Part shown: positions 46,337 through 52,243 of the stretch, piece after piece
Position numbering within the stretch: the stretch's first letter is position 1
Layout of the letters: the number at the start of each line of letters is the position of its first letter
Origin: a virus
Length of the DNA stretch: 64,000 nucleotides
Virus record (IMG/VR): IMGVR_UViG_3300020469_002640
Coordinates: 24,500-88,499 of that record
Strand: one strand, 5' to 3'
Notes under the pieces: model-generated
What the model was told of the DNA's origin: nothing
What the model saw: the letters and a program-made list of their open reading frames with translations, nothing else
Database searches by the model: none
Translations under genes and position numbers: made by a program

Positions 46337-46571
46337 GTAAGATTTTTTTTAATTTAACGCATTTATCGTCATCTTCTAAAGATTCGTAATGCTCTATAAG
46401 CATATCTATTACAGAAGGTACGTTAGAAAAATTAAAAGGAAGAGAAAAGTAATCTTTATCGCTTTCGTTAAGCTCTTTGTATAATATATCTAAATCTTTT
46501 TGTTTTGTGACAACTTGATATGCATTGTCCATTGCATTATTGTATTCTTCTAAACCTTCTAAAAAATCCAT
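46320..46571 (-). CDS. Small acidic protein before the large terminase
   Basis: An 83-residue helical protein (MDFLEGLEEYNNAMDNAYQV to CVKLKKILHVYKN). It is acidic in the first half and slightly basic at the end. It shares a base with the stop of the candidate small terminase gene upstream (46571) and overlaps the large terminase start by 17 nt, so the three are translated as a coupled set. It may be a packaging cofactor. No family was recognised. Confidence 0.65.
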   Translation of the reverse strand: MDFLEGLEEYNNAMDNAYQVVTKQKDLDILYKELNESDKDYFSLPFNFSNVPSVIDMLIEHYESLEDDDKCVKLKKILHVYKN

Positions 46572-47095
46572 TACTGACTATATTTATTTACTACAACTCC
46601 CCCTCTATTTGCAGATAAAGTTTGTTGTTCTTTTTTAACAAGCTCTTCTAGCTTACTTAATCCATTAACAACGTCTGCCATTTTAGATAAATTAGCAACT
46701 AAATCTTTTGCTTGATAGATAGGACGGCCATTATCGTCAATATCAGTCAAATCTACAATTTCAAAATAATTTTTTAGCTTATTTACTGCAGATCTTGCAG
46801 CTTTTAGAAGTTTTATTGCATGTGTTTCTTTTAATTCTACATATTTAGCACATGCTGCTTTTACTTTTATATCAGGAGACCATTTTGTTTTAAATATACT
46901 CTTTATAACATGTTCTTCTTTTTCTTTTGCATCATATACTGCAAATGGAGAGTTATGATCACACATATGATATACATATGACAACTCTTTTACAGCTATT
47001 TCTTGTTTTTTTTTAGAAATATCTGCAAATTCTTTAATTGTCAACACATACGGAGATGCTATTACTGCATCATTGCTTACTACTAATAATTCCAT
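46571..47095 (-). CDS. Candidate terminase small subunit/packaging protein
   Basis: A 174-residue protein starting MELLVVSNDAVIASPYVLTI, with ELSYVYHMCDHNSPFAVYDA, WSPDIKVKAACAKYVEL and IYQAKDLVANLSKMADVV. I recall this pattern as a conserved gene directly upstream of the large terminase in crAss-like and Cellulophaga phages. Helical content and position suit a small terminase that recognises DNA for packaging. There is no recognisable helix-turn-helix, so the assignment is provisional. It overlaps the HU-like gene by 26 nt. Confidence 0.65.
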   Translation of the reverse strand: MELLVVSNDAVIASPYVLTIKEFADISKKKQEIAVKELSYVYHMCDHNSPFAVYDAKEKEEHVIKSIFKTKWSPDIKVKAACAKYVELKETHAIKLLKAARSAVNKLKNYFEIVDLTDIDDNGRPIYQAKDLVANLSKMADVVNGLSKLEELVKKEQQTLSANRGGVVVNKYSQ

Positions 47096-47300
47096 CTTTT
47101 TTATCTTGTATATGCTGCAATCTTCCTTTATTTACAGAAAATTTACCAAAATACGGCAATCTTACTGCTTTAAACTTTCCTTTTTTAATAATTTCACCTA
47201 CAAACTTAAATTGATAGTTTATTATACTTTCAATTTTGCTTAAAGGTAAATTATGCTTTGTCGCTAGACGTTGTATTATTTCTTTTTGTTTCGTGCTCAC
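47070..47300 (-). CDS. HU/IHF-like DNA-bending protein
   Basis: A 76-residue protein beginning with GTG at 47300 (no ATG is available near the conserved start). IIQRLATKHNLPLSKIESII forms the dimer helices and AVRLPYFGKFSVNKGRLQHI is the beta-arm base of the HU/IHF family, here in the short IHF-like form seen in crAss-like phages. It probably bends phage DNA during packaging or transcription. It overlaps the zinc-ribbon gene by 50 nt, which places it in the same transcript. The C-terminus is shorter than in bacterial HU. Confidence 0.75.
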   Translation of the reverse strand: MSTKQKEIIQRLATKHNLPLSKIESIINYQFKFVGEIIKKGKFKAVRLPYFGKFSVNKGRLQHIQDKKDGIISSKQ

Positions 47301-47583
47301 TTTGGGTTACTACTATTTCTGGTTTCCATCTACTAGGTTTATCAGGGCAATCAGTTGTTTTCCATCTTGCTTTATGCTCAATTAAACATCCACATTTGCC
47401 ACATCTCATATTACTTTCTATTAAAAAAGGACATGCTTTACAAGCTTCTAATCTTTCTATATAACTTTCAGCAGAAACATTTGGAGCTCCTTCTTTTATA
47501 TATTTAGCTAAATCTGTAGTAAAATTCTTAGCCATTGTAAGAAAACTAGGAATTTGTGGTTTTTCTTTTTCTTCTTCAGCCAT
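47251..47583 (-). CDS. Zinc-ribbon protein of phage type
   Basis: A 110-residue protein. An N-terminal helical part (FLTMAKNFTTDLAKYIKEGA) is followed by a four- to six-cysteine zinc-binding segment: LEACKACPFL, then MRCGKCGCLIEHKARW and TDCPDKPSRW. This agrees with a small family often found in marine phages with no assigned role. The remaining C-terminal tail is polar and lies in the overlap with the HU-like gene. It probably binds nucleic acid or a host protein through the ribbon. The start at 47583 is ATG. Confidence 0.7.
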   Translation of the reverse strand: MAEEEKEKPQIPSFLTMAKNFTTDLAKYIKEGAPNVSAESYIERLEACKACPFLIESNMRCGKCGCLIEHKARWKTTDCPDKPSRWKPEIVVTQSEHETKRNNTTSSDKA

Positions 47584-47599
47584 TTTTTATTTTTCTATA

Positions 47600-47764
47600 C
47601 TATTCATACTCTTTAAAATTTGTATGTGCAATTTCTAAAACTTCTCCTTGACTATCTTGTACAATCATAACATATTGATCAGCTAATAAAAATTCTGTAA
47701 TAACATGTCCTGAAGTAAGTAAATCAATGTTATCTCCATGATAAAGATATTTGAATGTTGCCAT
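47600..47764 (-). CDS. Small unknown protein (54 aa)
   Basis: A 54-codon ORF with ATG at 47764 (MATFKYLYHGDNIDLLTSGH to AHTNFKEYE). It has a beta-strand pattern (HVITEFLLADQYVMIVQDSQ) and an acidic end. It overlaps the end of the winged-helix gene by 35 nt and fills what would be the only gap in this leader region, with 16 nt before the zinc-ribbon gene. Codon use looks like that of the neighbours. The function is unknown; the call rests on reading frame, spacing and composition. Confidence 0.5.
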   Translation of the reverse strand: MATFKYLYHGDNIDLLTSGHVITEFLLADQYVMIVQDSQGEVLEIAHTNFKEYE

Positions 47765-48053
47765 TTTTTGGATTTAAAAATTTGTTTAATGTGTAAGATC
47801 CATTTTTAAATATAAGAACATTTTTATCTTTTAACTTTTTAATATAGTTATTAAGAGTGTTTTTATCTTTAAAACCTAAACCTGTAGCTACACATTTTTT
47901 ATTATCTAAAGTACACAAATCTTTATAATCATCTGCACATTCTAAAAATAAATTTAAAATATCTAACTCTTTAGGAGTCATATTAAAAATACCATTCCAA
48001 AACTGAAGGTACTTATAGTTCGAGTTTATCGGTATGGTTATCTGTTTCATCAC
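47730..48053 (-). CDS. Winged-helix regulator-like protein
   Basis: A 107-residue protein with a MarR-type or initiator-type winged-helix layout: MTPKELDILNLFLECADDY, then GLGFKDKNTLNNYIKKLKDK as the recognition region, and NVLIFKNGSYTLNKFLNP as the wing. It may regulate phage transcription or bind an origin. The N-terminus overlaps the 68-residue gene by 41 nt. It could start at the internal ATG of MTPKEL, but the upstream ITIPINSNYKYLQFWNG looks like part of the protein. Confidence 0.65.
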   Translation of the reverse strand: MMKQITIPINSNYKYLQFWNGIFNMTPKELDILNLFLECADDYKDLCTLDNKKCVATGLGFKDKNTLNNYIKKLKDKNVLIFKNGSYTLNKFLNPKNGNIQISLSWR

Positions 48054-48219
48054 TATCTACAGTTATTATTAAATAATATTCTCCTTCACCTACAAACACT
48101 TCCATATCATATGTTGCATTTGTATTTTCACTACACCACAATGTTAATTTATCTTCAAATTCTAGCATCATTGTTATCCAATCAAATATATCACTTGTTG
48201 CAAACTTAGTTCTTATCAT
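48013..48219 (-). CDS. Small acidic protein (68 aa)
   Basis: MIRTKFATSDIFDWITMMLE, then NATYDMEVFVGEGEYYLIIT and an acidic end (DSDETDNHTDKLEL). The net charge is strongly negative. The sequence alternates strands and one helix. It overlaps both neighbours (14 nt and 41 nt), typical of this compact leader set. Small acidic phage proteins sometimes mimic DNA or inhibit host factors, but nothing in the sequence shows that here. Unrecognised. Confidence 0.55.
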   Translation of the reverse strand: MIRTKFATSDIFDWITMMLEFEDKLTLWCSENTNATYDMEVFVGEGEYYLIITVDSDETDNHTDKLEL

Positions 48220-48451
48220 CTTTAAATTTTATACGAGCTATACCATCTATTACAGCAATTTCAGACAGTTTAGATTGTCTATTAAACTCGTTCACATACT
48301 CTTCTATAGAACTACGAGTACACAAGAAACTTAAAAATACTTGCAACTCTTTAGCAGCTTTACGAGTAGAATCATCTAACTCTTTAGCATCTTTAGAAGC
48401 GTTTTTAAGTTTTTCGTAATCAGTTAAACTTATGGTAACAGTACCTTTCAT
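48206..48451 (-). CDS. Small helical protein (81 aa)
   Basis: MKGTVTISLTDYEKLKNASK, then a helical stretch ELDDSTRKAAKELQVFLSFL and a final VIDGIARIKFKDDKN. The first 15 residues resemble the strand-helix start of ribbon-helix-helix or small phage inhibitor proteins, but the fit is weak. Its start shares a base with the GroES-like stop (48451). It is translated in a coupled series. Unrecognised. Confidence 0.55.
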   Translation of the reverse strand: MKGTVTISLTDYEKLKNASKDAKELDDSTRKAAKELQVFLSFLCTRSSIEEYVNEFNRQSKLSEIAVIDGIARIKFKDDKN

Positions 48452-48714
48452 TACAAGATCCCTAAGATCTGCTGTTCCATTACCATTACATGTTCTGTTT
48501 CATCTATTTCTACCATAACGCCTTCTCCTCTAGGATCAATCATTACAGTGTCTCCTTTTTTAGCGAACATACAATTAGGACCTACGGCTAACACTTCTAA
48601 AATATTAGTCTTTAGTTTGTTTACTGTAGCGTCATCTAAAATAATTCCTGATTCTGTTTTTCTTTTAGCTGGATTAGGTAACAACACCCAATTTCCATTT
48701 GGTTTAAAGCTCAT
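48451..48714 (-). CDS. GroES-like co-chaperonin
   Basis: An 87-residue product from ATG 48714; an upstream extension in the same frame to 48858 would cross the promoter and is rejected. The sequence has the Cpn10 pattern: FKPNGNWVLLPNPAKRKTES, GIILDD, ILEVLAVGPNC, KKGDTVMIDPRG and EHVMVMEQQILGIL. Like T4 gp31 it would pair with host GroEL to fold a large virion protein, most likely the capsid protein. The mobile-loop region (PAKRKTESGIILDD) is present but shorter than in bacterial GroES. It is the first gene of the leftward block, 14 nt after the predicted start of transcription. Confidence 0.8.
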   Translation of the reverse strand: MSFKPNGNWVLLPNPAKRKTESGIILDDATVNKLKTNILEVLAVGPNCMFAKKGDTVMIDPRGEGVMVEIDETEHVMVMEQQILGIL

Positions 48715-48734
48715 CTTTTTAGTTTTTGTTTTCA

Positions 48735-48766
48735 CAAAGATATAAAAGATTTTATTACAAATCCAA
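48735..48766 (-). promoter_or_regulatory. Bacteroidota-type promoter for the leftward block
   Basis: On the minus strand TTTGG at 48767-48763 (TTG -33 element) is followed after 21 bp by TATCTTTG (48742-48735), an exact match to the -7 consensus TAnnTTTG. The expected start site near 48728 gives a leader of about 14 nt before the GroES-like ATG, and an A/T-rich stretch lies between. Confidence 0.65.
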
Positions 48767-49203
48767 ACTGTTAGAAAAAAATTTTTGAATTGGGTATAGG
48801 TTCCCCCTTGAGGTTTGATCTTTTCGATTGGAACTTTACGTTTAGCAGTGCTTCTCATATGAGACCCAAGGATAATAAAACTGGTGTTAATTCACCGCAC
48901 TTACCTGTGTGCATTTTATCCTAACTAACGCTATATCCTTTCTTTTAGAAGCTATTGGAGAAAACTCTATTCCTTATTTAGGAACTACAATCCAACGTCT
49001 GACCCTATACTGCCCTCTCGGTCCTCTAGGGTGATACACTTTTGTGTGCTTCTGTGGCAAAGTTAAAAATAAAATTTTAGGAAAAAAATTTTTTTGAGGA
49101 AATCTTTGAGCGCGTAGGGGTCTTCAGAAAAACACCCCGCCTTGTTTTGGGGTTTCGAGTCTCCCCCCAAAAGTGAGACACAGTCTAATTTAATTTCAAT
49201 CCT
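48767..49203. promoter_or_regulatory. Divergent intergenic control region
   Basis: A 437-nt gap between the two opposing gene blocks. It holds a second minus-strand -7 box TAACTTTG (49065-49058, no clear -33), a very AT-rich tract (49059-49108), an ACAC-TTTT-GTGT hairpin (49036-49047) and four competing G/C segments: GGGGT 49117-49121, ACCCC 49134-49138, GGGGT 49149-49153 and CCCCC 49163-49168. A TTTTGGGG/CCCCAAAA stem (49145-49172) lies just before the first rightward gene. The region could contain a promoter, an attenuator or an origin; no DnaA-box cluster was seen. Confidence 0.4.
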
Positions 49204-49413
49204 ATGGATATTAATGAATTTACCAAGAAAAAGCTTGATGTTACCAACACAACTGTCTTTGACAGCGGTTGGGTAAAAACTGAGAGAACTCAGAAAGCTT
49301 CTGGCTCTACCGAGCTAAAGAAGCAAGTACAATTGTTCGACGCTAATCAGGAAGGTATGCCTGATGAGCTTGCAACATGGTTGAAAGATGGTAAGGTTAC
49401 CATCAAACAGTAG
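49204..49413 (+). CDS. Small charged protein, first rightward gene (69 aa)
   Basis: MDINEFTKKKLDVTNTTVFD, then GWVKTERTQKASGSTELKKQ and a C-terminal MPDELATWLKDGKVTIKQ. It is mixed in charge, probably partly disordered in the middle. It has no recognised domain. It is isolated between the control region and its own terminator, so it is a single-gene unit, which often marks an early phage protein acting on the host. Homologues and role are unknown to me. Confidence 0.65.
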   Translation: MDINEFTKKKLDVTNTTVFDSGWVKTERTQKASGSTELKKQVQLFDANQEGMPDELATWLKDGKVTIKQ

Positions 49414-49434
49414 TCCCTTTGGGACTATTGTTTT
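49411..49434 (+). terminator. Rho-independent terminator
   Basis: A 7-bp stem (TAGTCCC at 49411-49417 with GGGACTA at 49421-49427, loop TTT) is followed by TTGTTTT. It overlaps the stop codon of the gene at 49204-49413. Confidence 0.75.
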
Positions 49435-49586
49435 AACATTGTACCTTATATATAGGGTGAGCGGTATGGGTGGGCAATCTCTAACACAAAGTGTGTTTGT
49501 TTGCACGCTTACCACTATCTATTCACCCTTTTATCGCACAATTTGACATTCAATAGATTAGATTCTATTGTATTATATAACACTAA
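49435..49586 (+). ncRNA. Structured non-coding stretch before the tRNA
   Basis: 152 nt with no ORF. It shows GGGTGA (49455-49460) paired with TCACCC (49523-49528), an inner hairpin AACACA-AAG-TGTGTT (49483-49497), and a CAATAGA/TCTATTG hairpin (49551-49570) that ends 17 nt before the tRNA. It may be a small RNA or a processed 5' leader of the tRNA transcript. This is a structural inference only. Confidence 0.4.
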
Positions 49587-49661
49587 TGCGCAATAGAGCA
49601 GTCAGGTCAGCTTGCTAAGATCATTTCTTGGAGGTCGTAGGTTCGAATCCTGCTTGCGCAA
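49587..49661 (+). tRNA. tRNA-Met (anticodon CAT)
   Basis: A full cloverleaf can be drawn. The acceptor TGCGCAA/TTGCGCA has 7 perfect pairs. The D-stem is GAGC/GCTT with GG in its loop, and the anticodon stem is CTAAG/CTTGG with loop ATCATTT. The variable loop is 5 nt, and the T-arm is GTAGG-TTCGAAT-CCTGC. The discriminator is A and CCA is not encoded. Position 37 is T, where a purine is usual. A CAT anticodon could also be tRNA-Ile modified by lysidine; the first pair is T-A, so initiator fMet type is not supported. It lies between structured RNA stretches. Confidence 0.85.
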
Positions 49662-49680
49662 CACAAACATAAGATGCACC

Positions 49681-49730
49681 GTAAATAGCTCACAAGGCTT
49701 AGGTGCTAATCTTGTGTTATTATTATTTAC
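49681..49730 (+). other. Nested stem element 5' of a small ORF
   Basis: GTAAAT (49681-49686) pairs with ATTTAC (49725-49730) and encloses CACAAG (49691-49696) paired with CTTGTG (49711-49716). It lies between the tRNA and the gene at 49748, and its 3' strand is part of the 18-nt leader repeat. Confidence 0.45.
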
Positions 49731-49737
49731 ATTAAAA
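49720..49737 (+). repeat. Leader repeat, copy 1
   Basis: The 18-nt sequence TTATTATTTACATTAAAA occurs here and again at 50586-50603. Each copy precedes a small gene that starts ATGGAAA, 11 and 14 nt later respectively. It could be a promoter element or a translation enhancer. Confidence 0.6.
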
Positions 49738-49747
49738 GACAAAACAA

Positions 49748-49996
49748 ATGGAAATGAAAAGACGTTTATTTGAAATACATCATAGAATTAAATTAAAGCT
49801 TGATGCAATCTGCCAAGACGCAGGTGATATGAATACAGAAGAGTTTATGAAAGTTTATGAAGCTCTTAAATATGACTCGTCTGATTCTACGGAATCTGAG
49901 TTAGACATTATAGAATTAAGAAATGCTAATAAGTTAGCACATGAACGTATTAAACAGCTTGAACAACAAGTTGCTAAATATGATTTCTTAGATTAA
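49748..49996 (+). CDS. Small helical protein (82 aa)
   Basis: MEMKRRLFEIHHRIKLKLDA, then ALKYDSSDSTESELDIIELR and a C-terminal coiled coil ERIKQLEQQVAKYDF. It is probably dimeric. It has no cysteine and no known domain. It is placed between two structured RNA regions, with the 18-nt leader repeat just upstream. It may be an RNA- or host-binding early protein; the context only suggests it. Confidence 0.65.
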   Translation: MEMKRRLFEIHHRIKLKLDAICQDAGDMNTEEFMKVYEALKYDSSDSTESELDIIELRNANKLAHERIKQLEQQVAKYDFLD

Positions 49997-50580
49997 TATA
50001 ATAGTAGTGAGTTAGGACTATGGCGTTGCCTTGAGCATTTGAGTCACATAGTTGGGTTCTCTGCAATAAATTATCAGCAATGATAGTTGCTACTATATTA
50101 TAATACCTATGTTGGGCTATCTCATGGCTATGAAGAGATGCGGAGACCAATGTAACATCAACCTGTTAGGTGATAGGTATTTTATAATCTAGTTCAAAAG
50201 GTCGGGAGTAATTTACCCTTAAATTAACCTAAAAAGTGGGAGGCTGTTAAACAGTACGCTCGTAGTCACTATAATTGTGGAACCACAACTAGATTTTATT
50301 ATAAAACAGAGAGGTTGTCATAGGGAAGGCTGCAGATACTTCGCCTCTAAAAAAGAGAGACTGTAAAGGTGACATTCAACTAAAAAGACAATAATAGTTG
50401 TTAGAATCCTTAACACCTGTGCATAGGTGTGTCCAGCTAAAAGGGCATAAGGGCCTTGGGGCTAGTGCACTATTCCCCTAAACCTATTTAAATGCTGAGT
50501 AGCATCTCTAAAGGTTAGCACAATTCTGTGTTACAGAACAATTGATGCCAGGCAACACCTAAGCATGTGTGATAAACTGC
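49994..50580 (+). ncRNA. Large structured non-coding RNA candidate (about 590 nt)
   Basis: There is no ORF of length. Stems are packed end to end. ATAGTAG/CTACTAT (50001-50096) encloses ACTATG/CATAGT and a TATCA-GCAA-TGATA tetraloop hairpin (50072-50085). AATACCTAT/ATAGGTATT (50102-50181) and AATCTAGTT/AACTAGATT (50186-50295) each close a domain; the second encloses a GGG..CCC hairpin and TTGTGG/CCACAA. Further stems are TGTCA/TGACA (50316-50374), CAACTA/TAGTTG (50377-50400), ACACCT/AGGTGT (50413-50430), GGGG/CCCC (50458-50478), AACCT/AGGTT around ATGCT-GAGT-AGCAT (50481-50516) and TTCTGT/ACAGAA (50524-50538). This density of long perfect stems with multi-branch closing helices resembles ornate phage RNAs such as the GOLLD or ROOL type, but no match to a named family is claimed. 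Confidence 0.6.
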
Positions 50581-50585
50581 TTTAT

Positions 50586-50603
50586 TTATTATTTACATTA
50601 AAA
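50586..50603 (+). repeat. Leader repeat, copy 2
   Basis: Identical over 18 nt to 49720-49737, 14 nt before the ATG of the gene at 50617. Confidence 0.6.
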
Positions 50604-50616
50604 AACAGAAAAAGAC

Positions 50617-50943
50617 ATGGAAAAAAGATCAGCATTAGACACATTAACTATCGTAGGCTTAGGTCGTAAGATGGATAAGATTAAGAAACTTGCTAACGGA
50701 ATAATTGATAACTCAATTCCAATTCAAGAGGAAGATGCAGAATTAGCATATTCAGGCATTCTTGATGATATGAATAATGAACAAGTAGATTACAATAATG
50801 GTTATGATGAAGGATATAAAGCAGCAATGCAAGATATACTTAACATTGTTGATCCACATAGACATAAACTGAAAGATAAAAAGAAAGTTTTAGACTTAGT
50901 AGATTTTAAAGAACATTTAAATAAACTTAAACAAAATAAATAG
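50617..50943 (+). CDS. Small unknown early protein (108 aa)
   Basis: MEKRSALDTLTIVGLGRKMD, a central acidic segment (EEDAELAYSGILDDMNNEQ), then NNGYDEGYKAAMQDILNIVD and a basic, lysine-rich end (FKEHLNKLKQNK). It is mostly helical. The internal YNNGYDEGYKAAMQ is a common phage linker motif without assigned function. It is followed after 2 nt (TAGTTATGG junction) by a small membrane protein. The leader repeat precedes it. Confidence 0.65.
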   Translation: MEKRSALDTLTIVGLGRKMDKIKKLANGIIDNSIPIQEEDAELAYSGILDDMNNEQVDYNNGYDEGYKAAMQDILNIVDPHRHKLKDKKKVLDLVDFKEHLNKLKQNK

Positions 50944-50945
50944 TT

Positions 50946-51131
50946 ATGGAACAGAGTGAACACGCAATAGAAATTGGTATTAAACACGTACTAGAATTTA
51001 TAGTCAATCTTAAACACATTGGTGATGGGGCAATTGGAATTGAGTTTTGGTTTGACTGGACAGCGTTACTATTCTTTATAGTGATTTACTTCTTTTGTAA
51101 ATCAGTTTATAAAATGTATAAAAGAATATAG
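50946..51131 (+). CDS. Small single-pass membrane protein (61 aa)
   Basis: A polar, helical N-terminus (MEQSEHAIEIGIKHVLEFIV) is followed by one strong transmembrane segment (WTALLFFIVIYFFCKSVY) and a short basic tail (KMYKRI). The positive-inside rule would put the C-terminus in the cytoplasm. Small early membrane proteins of phages often serve in superinfection immunity or host takeover; no evidence decides that here. Confidence 0.6.
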   Translation: MEQSEHAIEIGIKHVLEFIVNLKHIGDGAIGIEFWFDWTALLFFIVIYFFCKSVYKMYKRI

Positions 51132-51139
51132 CTGATAGT

Positions 51140-51262
51140 TATTAACAAGTTGACGGGCATGATTTGAGCTCTGTCTGTCAACTTGCATATGGTTGCAAAC
51201 AATTTAATAGCTATTGGCTATTCACATTTAAAAGGTTGCTAGTATACCTTCGAAACTAGCAT
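51140..51262 (+). ncRNA. Structured leader RNA
   Basis: Three stems lie in the 157-nt gap before the gene at 51289. CAAGTTGAC/GTCAACTTG has 9 bp (51146-51185). AATAGC-TATTG-GCTATT lies at 51206-51222. TGCTAGT/ACTAGCA (51238-51261) ends 27 nt before the ATG. It may control translation of the downstream gene, be a separate small RNA, or be part of the larger RNA set. Confidence 0.5.
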
Positions 51263-51288
51263 TAAATATTTAAAATCATGTAAAAGAC

Positions 51289-51918
51289 ATGGCACAACAA
51301 TTAAATTCAGGGAGCATAGAAGCTCTAAAACAAGGTGAAACTCTGCTTGTAGAAGCAAGAAAAGTAGCAAATGGCAAAATTCAAGTGGAATTTGCAGAAA
51401 TGTTAAACACTGGTGCAAGAGCAAAGAATGCCTTAACAGTGTTAAACAAATCAGATGATAGATTCTCTGGCGGCAAGCCTCGAAGAGCGTGGGTAACTGC
51501 AGAAGCAGCAGACGTTGGAGAGCTATTAGGCGTAGACTTAGGAGATACAGGTGAATGGTACGAAGCTCAACGTCGAGGTAAAACTTATGAGATTTTAGAT
51601 CTTAACATTCTAAATCCAGTGGATTTTGATGGTGAAAGATTTAGAGTTATTTGTGAGGAAACTTTGACTCCAAGTGAATATCATGCACAAGATCCTGAGC
51701 GTTATGCTAAGAAGAAAGGGAAAGATGGAGATCTTATCCTTCACAATGGATGCTATGTATTTAGTTACACAAATGTTGCTGTAACTAATGAGCCAACAGA
51801 TGATATGCACACGTGGCTAAAATCTGATGTAGCATCACCAACGTCTATAGGCGGAATTAAAGCTAATGTTACTGCTTCGAAAGTAGCAGCAGCAGAGCTT
51901 GATGAAGCTTTTATGTAG
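51289..51918 (+). CDS. Conserved phage protein, possible ssDNA-binding protein (209 aa)
   Basis: The sequence MAQQLNSGSIEALKQGETLL, KIQVEFAEMLNTGARAKNAL, RRAWVTAEAADVGELLGVDL and HNGCYVFSYTNVAVTNE is a conserved pattern in phages of marine Bacteroidota. A beta-rich core with many charged loops and an acidic, hydrophobic C-terminal tip (AAELDEAFM) resembles the tail of SSB proteins, which docks partners. The evidence is weak, and a second SSB candidate exists at 60297. It has its own structured leader and a 12-bp terminator, which suggests strong separate expression. Confidence 0.6.
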   Translation: MAQQLNSGSIEALKQGETLLVEARKVANGKIQVEFAEMLNTGARAKNALTVLNKSDDRFSGGKPRRAWVTAEAADVGELLGVDLGDTGEWYEAQRRGKTYEILDLNILNPVDFDGERFRVICEETLTPSEYHAQDPERYAKKKGKDGDLILHNGCYVFSYTNVAVTNEPTDDMHTWLKSDVASPTSIGGIKANVTASKVAAAELDEAFM

Positions 51919-51928
51919 ACATGTAAAT

Positions 51929-51965
51929 AAAATATGTACATTGCCTTTGGTAGTGTACATATTTT
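51929..51965 (+). terminator. Terminator after the 209-residue gene
   Basis: A perfect 12-bp stem (AAAATATGTACA at 51929-51940 with TGTACATATTTT at 51954-51965) with a 13-nt loop. The T-rich 3' strand continues into TATTATATTT. It begins 11 nt after the stop codon. Confidence 0.7.
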
Positions 51966-51976
51966 TATTATATTTG
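51946..51976 (+). promoter_or_regulatory. Bacteroidota-type promoter for the next unit
   Basis: TTTG (51946-51949), 19 bp, then TATATTTG (51969-51976) matches the -33 and -7 elements closely. The -33 element lies in the loop of the terminator hairpin. The start site near 51982 is about 27 nt before the AT-hook protein gene. Confidence 0.65.
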
Positions 51977-52008
51977 TAAACAAGTTATAAACTATTTTTA
52001 AACAAGTT

Positions 52009-52215
52009 ATGAAAAACATTATTATCAACAACGGTAGAGGCACTGTAACCGTAAGTGCAGTACACAATGTAACTGTAACAGAAACAGCTATTACAATTGA
52101 TTTAGTTACTGGTTTTAATTTAACTAAAACACGTAAAACCACAACCAAAGCAAAAACCAATAAGGCTAATAAAACTGCAAAACGTAGAGGAAGGCCTGCA
52201 AAAGCTACTTCATAG
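52009..52215 (+). CDS. Small AT-hook protein (68 aa)
   Basis: An N-terminal beta-like part (MKNIIINNGRGTVTVSAVHN, AITIDLVTGFNL) is followed by a basic tail with repeated TKAKTNKANK and a consensus AT-hook RRGRPAK at the end. It would bind the minor groove of AT-rich DNA, perhaps phage or host nucleoid. It forms a single-gene unit between its own promoter (51946-51976) and terminator (52244-52275). It could act as a phage histone-like or transcription factor. Confidence 0.7.
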   Translation: MKNIIINNGRGTVTVSAVHNVTVTETAITIDLVTGFNLTKTRKTTTKAKTNKANKTAKRRGRPAKATS

Positions 52216-52243
52216 GTAGATTTAGATTAGACAACTAAATGAG

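Noticed and set aside
48715-48858. N-terminal extension of the GroES-like gene to an ATG at 48858
   Set aside because: It would run through the predicted promoter and adds 48 residues without similarity to Cpn10; the ATG at 48714 fits the family length.
49994-50580. Group I intron or IscB-type (omega) RNA
   Set aside because: The stretch does not interrupt a gene and no homing endonuclease or IscB/TnpB-like ORF is near; the P3-P7 core was not found by eye.
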